In this document: positions 48,304-56,931 of the stretch, in pieces
Position numbering within the stretch: the stretch's first letter is position 1
Layout: each line of letters starts with the position of its first letter
Source of the DNA: an uncultured Prevotellaceae bacterium
GTDB taxonomy: Bacteria > Bacteroidota > Bacteroidia > Bacteroidales > Bacteroidaceae
DNA length: 64,000 bases
Direction of reading: 5' to 3'
Assembly: GCA_947168395.1 (NCBI GenBank)
Contig: CAMVLT010000012.1
Span: 1 to 64,000, forward strand
Made by a program: the position numbers and the translations under genes
The notes under the pieces: generated by a model
Told to the model about the DNA's origin: nothing
The model's input: only the letters and a program-made list of their open reading frames with translations
The model's database searches: none

Positions 48304-49659
48304 AATGATGTCGGGCCTTTCGTCGGGGCGCATAAGTTCAAACTTCACGTTGCGTATCCGGAGACCATCGACGTGACGGGCGAAGAGACCGTAGGCGGGG
48401 GTGGGACCAGCCCAGCGAGGCTCGGGATAGTTGGTGCCCTGTTCGCGATAGGGCGTTGTAACCTTCTGCCCTCCACCTCGGTACTGGATGCGGATGTTTG
48501 AAAGCGTCACGTTTCTGATGGGTGTTCCCTCCATGCCCGTGACGATAATGCCCGCCAACGAGTCGCAGTCGTCGGCTATCACATTATTGATATAGATGTC
48601 GCGGGCAGAAGACACCGCGGAGCGTTCTTTCGGGCCACGGTTACGGCAGCCCGTCGTGATGTAGATGGGATAATGGTGTACGTGGCTCATCGATATGTTG
48701 TTGACCACAATGTTCTCCATGCGGCCCTGATCCACCTCTTCGAAAGCCAGACCGCTGCTCCACATACAGGTGCAATTGGAGATGGTAATATTCCTGTAGC
48801 CACCGTTACTTTCGGTGCCCAGCTTGATTCGTCCGCATACCCAGTTGACCTTCTCGGGCAAATAGGAGCCATCGAGGAAGGTGCCCAACTTATATCCCGT
48901 CACAATACAGTTCGTAATCAGGATATGCTCACAGAGCACCGGTTTCTTCAAAGCATACGAGCTTTTCAGCACAATGGCATCATCGTTAGGGGTGTTTACC
49001 TTCGTGTTGCTGACCGTGAAGTATTTGCAGCAGTCGATGTCGATGCCGTCACGGTTGGTGTCGATGGTCACATTGTCGATGGTTCCGATGTCGCAGCCTG
49101 TGGTGATGATGGCGAAATGTCCGCCACGGAAGATGGTGATGTCGCGGATAGTCACGTTACGGCAGAGTTTGAGGGCGATGGCCTTGTCGCCTGTTCCGAT
49201 GCTGCCGCCCTGCACATTGCCGGCCTTCTCCGTATCTTGTTTTGTCAGTCCTTCACCATCAATCATTCCCTGACCAGTGATACTGATGTTCTGTTGCCCC
49301 TCGGCCCATATCAGCGAGTTGTGGAAGTATGTGTGTCCTCCGTCCTGATACTCGGGAGCACCGAACACCTCACTTTCGTCGTAGGCCTTCAGTTTGGCAG
49401 GAGCCGCCAGTATCTTGGCTCCCGGCATCAGGTGCAAGTCAACATTGCTTTTCAGTCGGATACTGCCGCAAAGATAGGTGCCAGCAGGTAGCAGCACCTG
49501 TCCACCGCCATTGTTAGCGGCTGCTTCTATAGCCTGGTTGATGGCCACATGGTCGAGGGTCTTGCCGTCGGCTTTGGCTCCGAAATCGCGTACATTATAT
49601 GTCGCGCATACAGATACCTGACAAATGGCCAGCAACAAGCCAAGAAATACATTCCTCAT
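48268..49659 (-). CDS. Secreted polygalacturonase (GH28)
   Basis: 463 residues from the ATG at 49659 (MRNVFLGLLLAICQVSVCA signal peptide). YNVRDFGAKADGKTLDHVAI is the GH28 start; LMPGAKILAAP follows. The catalytic Asp cluster is in NRDGIDIDCCKYF and VNTPNDDAIVLKSS, and YRNITISNCTCMWSSGLAFE is in the place of the His-containing motif. It cleaves polygalacturonan after de-esterification by the CE8 enzyme at 6371. It follows the TolC-like gene by 24 bp on the same strand. Its 3' end overlaps the relic at 48157. Confidence 0.92.
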   Translation of the reverse strand: MRNVFLGLLLAICQVSVCATYNVRDFGAKADGKTLDHVAINQAIEAAANNGGGQVLLPAGTYLCGSIRLKSNVDLHLMPGAKILAAPAKLKAYDESEVFGAPEYQDGGHTYFHNSLIWAEGQQNISITGQGMIDGEGLTKQDTEKAGNVQGGSIGTGDKAIALKLCRNVTIRDITIFRGGHFAIITTGCDIGTIDNVTIDTNRDGIDIDCCKYFTVSNTKVNTPNDDAIVLKSSYALKKPVLCEHILITNCIVTGYKLGTFLDGSYLPEKVNWVCGRIKLGTESNGGYRNITISNCTCMWSSGLAFEEVDQGRMENIVVNNISMSHVHHYPIYITTGCRNRGPKERSAVSSARDIYINNVIADDCDSLAGIIVTGMEGTPIRNVTLSNIRIQYRGGGQKVTTPYREQGTNYPEPRWAGPTPAYGLFARHVDGLRIRNVKFELMRPDERPDIILEDVVNDDIER

Positions 49660-49683
49660 TATAATCTTTATTATCAACACCAT

Positions 49684-51048
49684 TTACTTCGTGGCGCCGC
49701 CGAGGGCGATATAGAGGGCGATTACGCCCTGAGCACCATTGAACATATTCATAGCCTCGTTGAGCTGGGCGCTGAGCAGGTTCTCCTGGGCGGTGAGCAC
49801 CTCAAGGTAGCTGGCCTTGCCGTTGTCCATCAGTTCGTGGGTGCCGGTGTAGGCATCCTGAAGGACGGCAATCTGACGGTGGTAGTAGTCGTGCTTGTCG
49901 AAGGCGGCCTGACAGTCGGCCAGGGCTTCATTCACCTGGTTGCCGGCGTCGATGACGGTCTGCACATACTTCTTCTGCAAGTCTTCCTCCGTCAGCTGCT
50001 TGACTTTCAGGTTGCCCTTCAGCTGGCCACGTGCAAAGATGGGCTGCGTGAGCTGACCGACGGCACTGAGCAGCAGCTTGCCAGGGTCGATGACCATGCC
50101 ACCCGCTGAGTTGGTCCAGCCTGCGGTTCCCGACAGGGTGATGGTGGGGAAGAAGGCCGAGCGGGCGGCCTGCGTGTTGTAGAAAGCCTCCTCCATAGCG
50201 TGGTTGGCCATGCGGATGTCGGGGCGGTACTGCAGCAGGTCGGCAGGCACGCCGGTGGTGATGTTGGCGGTCAGCGGATAGCCGCCCCAGGCGGTGCGCT
50301 TGATGTGCTGCGGGGTAATGCCCAACAGGCTGCAGAGCGCGTTCTCCGTGCTGAGTATGTTGCGGCGCGTATCAATTATCTGTGTCTTCACGTTGAGGTA
50401 CGACGATTCCATCTGGTTGACGGCGGTGGAGTAGGACTTACCGTTCTCGTAGAGTGCCTTCTGGGTCTCTAACGAGGCGTTCCACAGGCTGTCGGTAGCG
50501 GTAAGAATGTGCAGCTGCAGGTCGAGCACCTGTAGCATGTAGTACTGCTGGGCGGTTACCGATATGAGGTTGGCACGCACGGCCTCCTCCTGTATCTGTG
50601 CCTGCAGCAGCACGGCCTTCGAGGCACGCTTCTTGTTGGTGATGGAGCCAAACACGTCGATGTCCATCTGCAGCTGCAGCGGCAGGTTGTAAGTCTTCGA
50701 GGCTGCACTTCGGTCGAAGCTGGCGATGGTACCCTGCGGCGCGAAGTAGAGCGACGGCAGATAGGCCATCTTAGCCACCTTGAGCGATGCCTCAGCCTTC
50801 CCCACAGCAATGCGGGCGGAGTTCAGGTCGACATTGTTGGCCAGTGCCTGCTCGATAAGTTCCTGCAAATTGGGGTCGGTGAAGAACTCGCGCCACGACA
50901 TCTGTGCCATCGAGGTTCCTTGCGTCTTGACGGAACTGCCGAAAACATCGGACGGCACCGTGGCCTTCGACTCGTACTTATCATAAATTCCGCAGCCCGT
51001 GAGCGTCATGCCCATGGCTGCAACAGCGATGATTTTCTTTGTATTCAT
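49684..51048 (-). CDS. TolC-type outer-membrane efflux lipoprotein
   Basis: 454 residues from the ATG at 51048 (MNTKKIIAVAAMGMTLTGC); a TTG 9 bp earlier is in frame but unlikely. LTGC is a lipobox, as in OprM/NodT-type channels. Two OEP repeats are visible: LIEQALANNVDLNSARIAV and, in the second half, ADLLQYRPDIRMANHAMEEA (RPDI motif) and GNQVNEALADCQAAFDKHDY. It forms the outer-membrane channel for the RND pump encoded at 52317-56643. It lies 27 bp after the DUF4421 gene. Confidence 0.93.
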   Translation of the reverse strand: MNTKKIIAVAAMGMTLTGCGIYDKYESKATVPSDVFGSSVKTQGTSMAQMSWREFFTDPNLQELIEQALANNVDLNSARIAVGKAEASLKVAKMAYLPSLYFAPQGTIASFDRSAASKTYNLPLQLQMDIDVFGSITNKKRASKAVLLQAQIQEEAVRANLISVTAQQYYMLQVLDLQLHILTATDSLWNASLETQKALYENGKSYSTAVNQMESSYLNVKTQIIDTRRNILSTENALCSLLGITPQHIKRTAWGGYPLTANITTGVPADLLQYRPDIRMANHAMEEAFYNTQAARSAFFPTITLSGTAGWTNSAGGMVIDPGKLLLSAVGQLTQPIFARGQLKGNLKVKQLTEEDLQKKYVQTVIDAGNQVNEALADCQAAFDKHDYYHRQIAVLQDAYTGTHELMDNGKASYLEVLTAQENLLSAQLNEAMNMFNGAQGVIALYIALGGATK

Positions 51049-51084
51049 ATCTTTCAAGTTTCATTTGTTTCTGATCTATATAAT

Positions 51085-52053
51085 CTATATCCTCAGGCCG
51101 AAGAAGGTACGCACGCGCCATTTGTTGTTTTGTATAGCGAGGCTCTCCTCGTGTCCGATATTGGTGAAGTTGAACACCATCGACAGGCCAGCAAACATTT
51201 TGTTCCACTGCCGCACTACGGCTCCCCGGCCCGTGATGATGGTCTCGGGGAAGTGGTAGTGCAGGGGTACATTGGTGTCGCCGAAGGTCATCGAGGTGTT
51301 GCTGTAGACAATGAACGTGGGTAGTGCCGATATATGCAGCAGCCAGCCTCGGCTTGGGACATAGTTGTAGCCATAGCCTGCGCCGAGTGCCAAGTTCGTA
51401 ATCTTCAGCCGCATATCCGGTTCCCAGTCGAGGGTGGCACGCTGCCCCTGACCCGACGCGGCCAGCAGGAAGCTGCCCGCCGACTGCCGCTGGATATAAC
51501 TCTGCGAGAAGGCGGCGGGGTAGGAGAAACGGCGGTTGTTGAAGACATAGAAGGCATTCACGTTGAGCGTCTTCACCTTCAGCACTCCGTCGGGCAACTC
51601 AATGCGCTCCATTCCCTCGTGGTCGTGCCAGCCGGTGAAGTTGTGCGCATCCTGGTAGATGACGTCGAAGCCGAAGCGACGGCCGTAGCTGTTGAAGTTC
51701 AGCTCGTAGTCGCGGTACTTGCCCATCAGTTTGGCAGGATTGAGTGCCGCACTGAGCGAGAAGCCCAGATAGCTGACGGCCAGGCTGATTGTCGATTTGT
51801 AGTCAGCCTTCATTTCCGAATTGAAATGCAGACCGTTTTCGATGCCCTTAGCCTCGATCTTGGCTCCCGACACGTTGAGTCGCGCCGTAACAGTCCACTT
51901 CGTCGCAGGACGTGTGATGTAGGCCGTGTCGATATTGCCCTTGTGGTACCTCAAGCTCAGCAGGCTGTCCACACGATGACGAAGGCTCTGCGCACTGGCC
52001 TGATGAAAGGCCAGTGCTGCCAAGAGACATATAGCGGACAGCCGTTTGTTCAT
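51085..52053 (-). CDS. DUF4421 outer-membrane barrel-like protein
   Basis: 322 residues. Signal peptide LSAICLLAALAFHQASAQ. The rest alternates hydrophobic and polar residues like a beta barrel (STISLAVSYLGFSLSAALNP, YELNFNSYGRRFGFDVIYQD, MFAGLSMVFNFTNIG) and ends RVRTFFGLRI with a C-terminal aromatic-hydrophobic pattern of outer-membrane proteins. DUF4421 proteins are uncharacterised. It lies between the pump genes and the TolC-like gene; the start codon is 1 bp after the stop of the relic at 52055-52302. Confidence 0.75.
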   Translation of the reverse strand: MNKRLSAICLLAALAFHQASAQSLRHRVDSLLSLRYHKGNIDTAYITRPATKWTVTARLNVSGAKIEAKGIENGLHFNSEMKADYKSTISLAVSYLGFSLSAALNPAKLMGKYRDYELNFNSYGRRFGFDVIYQDAHNFTGWHDHEGMERIELPDGVLKVKTLNVNAFYVFNNRRFSYPAAFSQSYIQRQSAGSFLLAASGQGQRATLDWEPDMRLKITNLALGAGYGYNYVPSRGWLLHISALPTFIVYSNTSMTFGDTNVPLHYHFPETIITGRGAVVRQWNKMFAGLSMVFNFTNIGHEESLAIQNNKWRVRTFFGLRI

Positions 52054-52054
52054 G

Positions 52055-52302
52055 CTACCTGATTACCTTCTTGCCATTATTGATGTACAATCCCTTGACG
52101 GGAGTTCCGTCCAGCATACGCCCCTGCAGGTCGAAGTAACGGCTGGTGCCGTCGGCTTCGATGGCGCGGATGGTAGGCTGGATGCCGGAGGTGCCCCCCT
52201 GATTATAGGGGATGTTGCCTTCGTAGCCCAGATTCTCGAAGCCTGCATGCTTACTCCTACGAACAAGAGCAACATGGATACTATAAATCCTTTTTTAGTC
52301 AT
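52055..52302 (-). pseudogene. Relic of a secreted protein: signal peptide joined out of frame to C-tail
   Basis: From the ATG at 52302 the sequence encodes MTKKGFIVSMLLLFVGVSMQ (signal peptide). Right after it a second frame, not the signal-peptide frame, encodes FENLGYEGNIPYNQGG, then YFDLQGRMLDGTPVKGLYIN and NGKKVIR followed by TAG at 52055-52057. This is the conserved tail of secreted Prevotella-type proteins (compare 63772). The body has been deleted, and the junction causes a frameshift. The 79-codon ORF in the first frame is not a real protein. Confidence 0.75.
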
Positions 52303-52316
52303 AATCGTCTTTTTTG

Positions 52317-55300
52317 TTAGTTGGTTACAGGTTTCTCTTCTTTCAATTCCACGACTTCCTTCCCTTGGAACTTCTCGTGCAGTTTCTGGAACACGATGAA
52401 GAAGGCGGGAACGACGAAGAGCAGGGCAATGGTACCCACACTCATACCACCGATGACACCCAGGGCGAGGGCACGGTTACCGTTGGCACCGGCACCACCC
52501 TCGATGACGAGCGGTATCATACCGATAATCATCGTGGCGACAGTCATCAGAATGGGGCGCAGACGCTCCTTACAAGCTTCGAAGGCTGCCTCGGGGATGC
52601 TGAGTCCCTGGGCACGGCGCTCGGTAGCGAACTCCGTAATCAGGATGGCCGTCTTAGCCAACAGACCTATCAGCATGATGACACCCGTCTGCAAGTAGAT
52701 GTTGTTATCCATGCCCGGCAGACCCAGTTGATTGCCCAAGTAGGCGAACACGAAAGCACCCATCAGGCCGAACGGCACGCTGAACAGCACGGCCCACGGA
52801 GTGAACCACGAGTTGTAAAGCGAGGCCAGGATGAGGTAAATGAGAATGGCGCAGATGACATAGATGAGAGCCGTGGCGTTAGAGCCGGCAGCCTCCTCCA
52901 GTTCGCGCGACATACCACTGTACTCGAAGGTAGCCGTGTTGGGCATCGTCTCTTTGAACACCTCGGCAATGGCTTTGTGGGCGTCACCCTCAGTGTAGCC
53001 GCTACCAGTCGTGATGTAGCAAGTGATGTTCTGGAACAGGTTGAAGTGTTCGATATTGGCAGGACCGACAATCTGCTTCAGACTGACGAACTCCGCGATA
53101 GGTGCCATCTTGCCGCCCTTCACCTGTACGAAGATGTTTTGCAGCGATGAGGGATCGAGACGGTATTCGGGCGAGGCTGCGGCCATGATACGGTAGACTT
53201 TACCAAACTGGTTGAAGTTGCCTATGTAAGCACCGCCGCAGAAGGAGCCCAGCGTATTGAGTACATCAGCAGGCGATACGCCGGCGCGGTCGCACTGGGC
53301 AGCATCGACATCGACTTGATACTTCGGGAAACGCTCGGAGTAGGTTGACATGGCGGAGGCTATCTCCGGACGTTCTGTGAGCTTGGCAAGAAAGTGCTCG
53401 GTATGCTGGGCAAATTCCGACAGGTTGCCGTCGGTGGGGTCCTCCACCACGAGGCTCACGCTGTTACTCGTGCCATAACCGGGAATCTGCGGCATCTGGA
53501 AGGGTAGCACTTGCAGATTCTTGATGTCTTTACAGTCGAAGTAGAACCGGTACATGACGAGGTCAATCAGATGGTTCATACCGGGACGGTCGTCCCAGTT
53601 CTTCAATCGGACGATAAGCGTGGCATAGTTAGAGCCGGCTCCGGACATCATACCATAGCCGCATACTACAGCGAAGCTCTCCAATTCAGGAATATTCTTC
53701 ACCTTAGCCTCCACTTCCTTCACCATTTCGCGGGTTTGCTTCAGCGTGGCACCCTCCGGGGCTTGTATCTCAGCCAGGAACACGCCCTGGTCCTCCTGTG
53801 GCACGAGGCCCGACGGCAGACTCTTCATGAAGAACACCAGCAACACGGCGGCCAAAGCCAGCATGCTCCAAGCCAGAACGGGGCGCTTGATGAACTTCTG
53901 TACGCTTTTGCTATATTTGTTATAGATGGCGTTGTAGCTCACCGTATAGGCCTTCTTGGTGTAATAGGTCAGGCTCTTGCCTTCCTTCTTGCCATCGGTG
54001 GCGCGCATCATGATGGCGCAGAGGGCCGGACAGAGTGTCAGGGCCGATATGCACGACAGACCGACGGACGAGGCAATCGTCACACCAAACTGGGTGAAGA
54101 ATGTGCCTGAGGTGCCCGGCATGAAGGTCACAGGAATAAAGACGGCCATAAATACCAAGGTACACGAGACAACGGCTACCGACACCTCGCTCATGGCCTG
54201 ACGGGTGGCCTCGCGGGCATCGCTGATGCCGCCCTCCATCTTCGCCATGACGGCCTCGACCACCACGATGGCATCATCCACCACCGTACCGATGGCGAGC
54301 ACCAGAGCGAACAGTGTCAGAATGTTGAGCGAGAAGCCTGCCAGCGAGACGATGGCAAAGGTGCCTAACAGCGAGACGATAATTGATATCGAGGGAATAA
54401 TCGTGGCCTTGAGGTTCTGCAGGAAGAAGAACACCACGAGCACCACGAGGATAATGGCAATGACAAGCGTCTCCACCACGTTGTGGATGGCGGCGAAGAG
54501 GAAGTCGTCGCTGGTCATCATGGTGACGAACTCCAGTCCGGCTGGCATCGACTTCTTCGTCTCCTCAAACAGTTTGTTGATGCTGGCGTTCACTTGAGTG
54601 GCATTAGCACCAGGAGCCGCAAACACCATGCAGAGGGCACCTGGCTTGTCCTGGATGTTCGATGTGAAGTTGTAGCTCATGGCACCAATCTTCACCTCAG
54701 CTACATCACTCAAGTGCAGCATACCGCCGCCACTGGTGCGCAATACGATGTCATTAAACTCTTCGACCGTCTTCAGCGTACCCTTGTACTGCATAGAATA
54801 CTGGTAGGAGTTCTCCGACTGTTCACCCAAGGAACCTACACCAGCCACGAAGCTCTGTCCGCCGATGGCTGCGAAGATTTCGTTAGGGGTCAGTCCGTAC
54901 TGTGCCATCACATCGGGCTTCAGCCAGATGCGCAGGGCGTATGTGTTACCTAAGCTCAGTACGTTACCCACGCCAGTGATACGCATCAGTTTCGGCTTGA
55001 TGTTGATATCGACATAGTTTGATACGAAATCCTCGTCATACTTACCGTCGGCACTTCTCACAGCGAAAATCAGCAGGATGTTGTTCTGACGTTTCTGAAC
55101 CGTCACACCTATCTTGTTCACGTCGGCTGGCAACAAAGCCTGTGCACGGGTCACGCGGTTCTGCACATTCACCGCCGCCATGTCGGGGTCGGTGCCCTGC
55201 TTGAAGTAGACAGTAATCTCTGCGTCACCGTTAGAGGATGCCTTAGAGGTTATATAGGTCATGTCGGGCACACCGTTGATGGCCTCTTCCAAAGGCTGGA

Positions 55301-55487
55301 TGACCGACTTCATCACCGTGTTCTCGTCAGCCCCGGAATAACTGGTAGAGACCATCACCGTAGGCGGCGCGATGTCGGGGTATTGCTCCACGGCCAGCGT
55401 GCTCATGGAGATATAGCCCACCAGCGCTATCACAATCGAGATGGCACATGCCATCACATATTTATTGATGAAAATATTATTCTTCAT
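52317..55487 (-). CDS. RND multidrug efflux transporter (AcrB/HAE1 type)
   Basis: 1056 residues. AcrB-like start (FINKYVMACAISIVIALVGY), the PIAPPTVMVS-type EQYPDIAPPTVMVSTSYSGA motif, and the proton-relay region LALVLAIGTVVDDAIVVVEA with the two Asp, then GFSLNILTLF. Twelve membrane segments in two halves are consistent with the family. It pumps drugs, bile salts or other hydrophobic compounds out with the AcrA-like (55510) and TolC-like (49684) partners. Fourteen bp separate its stop from the relic at 52302. Confidence 0.95.
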   Translation of the reverse strand: MKNNIFINKYVMACAISIVIALVGYISMSTLAVEQYPDIAPPTVMVSTSYSGADENTVMKSVIQPLEEAINGVPDMTYITSKASSNGDAEITVYFKQGTDPDMAAVNVQNRVTRAQALLPADVNKIGVTVQKRQNNILLIFAVRSADGKYDEDFVSNYVDINIKPKLMRITGVGNVLSLGNTYALRIWLKPDVMAQYGLTPNEIFAAIGGQSFVAGVGSLGEQSENSYQYSMQYKGTLKTVEEFNDIVLRTSGGGMLHLSDVAEVKIGAMSYNFTSNIQDKPGALCMVFAAPGANATQVNASINKLFEETKKSMPAGLEFVTMMTSDDFLFAAIHNVVETLVIAIILVVLVVFFFLQNLKATIIPSISIIVSLLGTFAIVSLAGFSLNILTLFALVLAIGTVVDDAIVVVEAVMAKMEGGISDAREATRQAMSEVSVAVVSCTLVFMAVFIPVTFMPGTSGTFFTQFGVTIASSVGLSCISALTLCPALCAIMMRATDGKKEGKSLTYYTKKAYTVSYNAIYNKYSKSVQKFIKRPVLAWSMLALAAVLLVFFMKSLPSGLVPQEDQGVFLAEIQAPEGATLKQTREMVKEVEAKVKNIPELESFAVVCGYGMMSGAGSNYATLIVRLKNWDDRPGMNHLIDLVMYRFYFDCKDIKNLQVLPFQMPQIPGYGTSNSVSLVVEDPTDGNLSEFAQHTEHFLAKLTERPEIASAMSTYSERFPKYQVDVDAAQCDRAGVSPADVLNTLGSFCGGAYIGNFNQFGKVYRIMAAASPEYRLDPSSLQNIFVQVKGGKMAPIAEFVSLKQIVGPANIEHFNLFQNITCYITTGSGYTEGDAHKAIAEVFKETMPNTATFEYSGMSRELEEAAGSNATALIYVICAILIYLILASLYNSWFTPWAVLFSVPFGLMGAFVFAYLGNQLGLPGMDNNIYLQTGVIMLIGLLAKTAILITEFATERRAQGLSIPEAAFEACKERLRPILMTVATMIIGMIPLVIEGGAGANGNRALALGVIGGMSVGTIALLFVVPAFFIVFQKLHEKFQGKEVVELKEEKPVTN

Positions 55488-55499
55488 GCGGAGTATTAC

Positions 55500-55527
55500 T
55501 TTTCACTTATCACTTCTCACTTTTCAC
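55500..55527. repeat. Heptamer array over the acrA-like stop codon
   Basis: TTTTCAC, TTATCAC, TTCTCAC, TTTTCAC. On the minus strand it encodes KSEK-stop of the membrane-fusion protein and the spacer to the pump gene. Confidence 0.85.
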
Positions 55528-56643
55528 TTCCTGTGGAAACAGCACCCTCAGTCCCTCGGTTACGTTGTTGGCACCTGTGGTCACAATCCGGTCGCCTACA
55601 TTCAGACCACTGGTGATGATGAAGTCCTTACCATTACCTGTATCTTCTGTTGTTACCTCGACAGCAGTAGCCGTACTATCGGCCTTTACTTTATAAACCT
55701 GTGACTTGTCCTGAAGGCGTACCACAGCATTCTGAGGAATGACGATGACGTCCTTCTCGTCGAATTTTACCACGACCGTACCCTGTATGCCAGAATACAG
55801 ATGGCCTTCGGGGTTGGGGAACGACACCTTAGCCGTCAACGAGCCAGTAGCGGCATTCACGACACCCGTCAGACTGGCAAAACGCCCCTTGTGAGGATAC
55901 TCCGTACCATTCTTCATGACAAACGTTGCAGGAGGCAATTGGGCAATGTACTTCTCTATTTGGGCAGCATTCATGCCTTCTTTCACTGCACTCTCGATAA
56001 CGGCCTCCGTTATGGAAATCTCAGCATCCATCGTCGTATTGCCGCTCAGCATGGTCAGTTGCATCCCAGGCGACACCTGGTCACCAGTACGTACGGGGAT
56101 CTCGCCGATAACACCGGATACGGAAGCAGTGATGGTGCAGAAACCGAGATTCACCTTCGCACGGTTTACTGCCGCCCTCGCCTGGGCCACCGAAGCCTGA
56201 GCCTGCTTGTAGGAGTTCTCAGAATTGCTCAGCATATAGCTGCTCACGATTTTCTTCTCAAACAGGTTCTTGTTCGACTCATACTCCAACTTGGCAGAGT
56301 TCTCCTGTGCCAAAGCTGCCTGCAGGTTGGCCTGTGCAGCCTCCAGTTCCAGCTGTGCATTGCGCTGGTCGATGATGAAAAGCACTTGTCCCTTCTTCAC
56401 CTGCTGACCTTCGGTCACGCAAATCTTTGTCAACTGGCCACTGACCTGTGGCGTTACCGTTACGTCGTTCTGACCTTTCATTCTGGCACTGAACTTATAG
56501 GGAAGTTCAATGTCTGATTTCTGAATTGTCATTGTTTCAAACGACGACTGTGTCTCCTTGGGCATGTCAATATTGCACGCCGTCAGTCCGCTGATTGCCG
56601 TGCCAATTACCATTGCCCACATTAATGCATACTTTTTTCTCAT
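55510..56643 (-). CDS. RND membrane-fusion lipoprotein (AcrA type)
   Basis: 377 residues. N-terminal lipobox (GTAISGLTAC). The lipoyl/hairpin core has VTPQVSGQLTKICVTEGQQV and KKGQVLFIIDQRNAQLEL, then a helical hairpin (AALAQENSAKLEYESNKNLF) and GFCTITASVSGVIGEIPVRT, followed by the beta-barrel and VIVIPQNAVVRLQDKSQVYK. It links the RND pump to the outer-membrane channel. First gene of the efflux group; a -7 box is at 56689-56697. The last codons and stop are encoded by a heptamer array. Confidence 0.94.
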   Translation of the reverse strand: MRKKYALMWAMVIGTAISGLTACNIDMPKETQSSFETMTIQKSDIELPYKFSARMKGQNDVTVTPQVSGQLTKICVTEGQQVKKGQVLFIIDQRNAQLELEAAQANLQAALAQENSAKLEYESNKNLFEKKIVSSYMLSNSENSYKQAQASVAQARAAVNRAKVNLGFCTITASVSGVIGEIPVRTGDQVSPGMQLTMLSGNTTMDAEISITEAVIESAVKEGMNAAQIEKYIAQLPPATFVMKNGTEYPHKGRFASLTGVVNAATGSLTAKVSFPNPEGHLYSGIQGTVVVKFDEKDVIVIPQNAVVRLQDKSQVYKVKADSTATAVEVTTEDTGNGKDFIITSGLNVGDRIVTTGANNVTEGLRVLFPQEVKSEK

Positions 56644-56688
56644 GTTGTAAACTATTTATTGTTTTGGTTTTCTCCCTAAAATATGGCT

Positions 56689-56697
56689 ACAAAGATA
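56689..56697 (-). promoter_or_regulatory. -7 box for efflux operon
   Basis: Reverse complement TATCTTTGT, 46 bp before the start at 56643. Confidence 0.55.
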
Positions 56698-56807
56698 GTC
56701 ATTATTAACGAAATATGCAAAAAAATCATACTTTTTAACCTCATTTCCTTTCATTTTTCCCTATTCAAGCAAAAGTTATGCACCGTTGCATCCTAAATTG
56801 ACCCTAC

Positions 56808-56892
56808 GGCAAAGCAAACATTCCCTCCGGGGGAACTCTTCGTTCCCCCCAGGGGAACCCGACGTTCCCTCCGTGGGAATGTTTGCTTTACC
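56808..56892. repeat. 85-bp compound palindrome
   Basis: Outer arms AAAGCAAACATTCCC (56811) and GGGAATGTTTGCTTT (56875-56889) pair exactly; an inner hairpin GGGGGAACTCTTCGTTCCCC lies inside. It is 40 bp past the stop of the CE12 gene, so it may terminate that transcript, but it is larger than usual and could be another repeat family. Confidence 0.7.
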
Positions 56893-56931
56893 CTACCCTT
56901 CGTCGAGGTTTACCGTAACGAGGGGTTCAGT

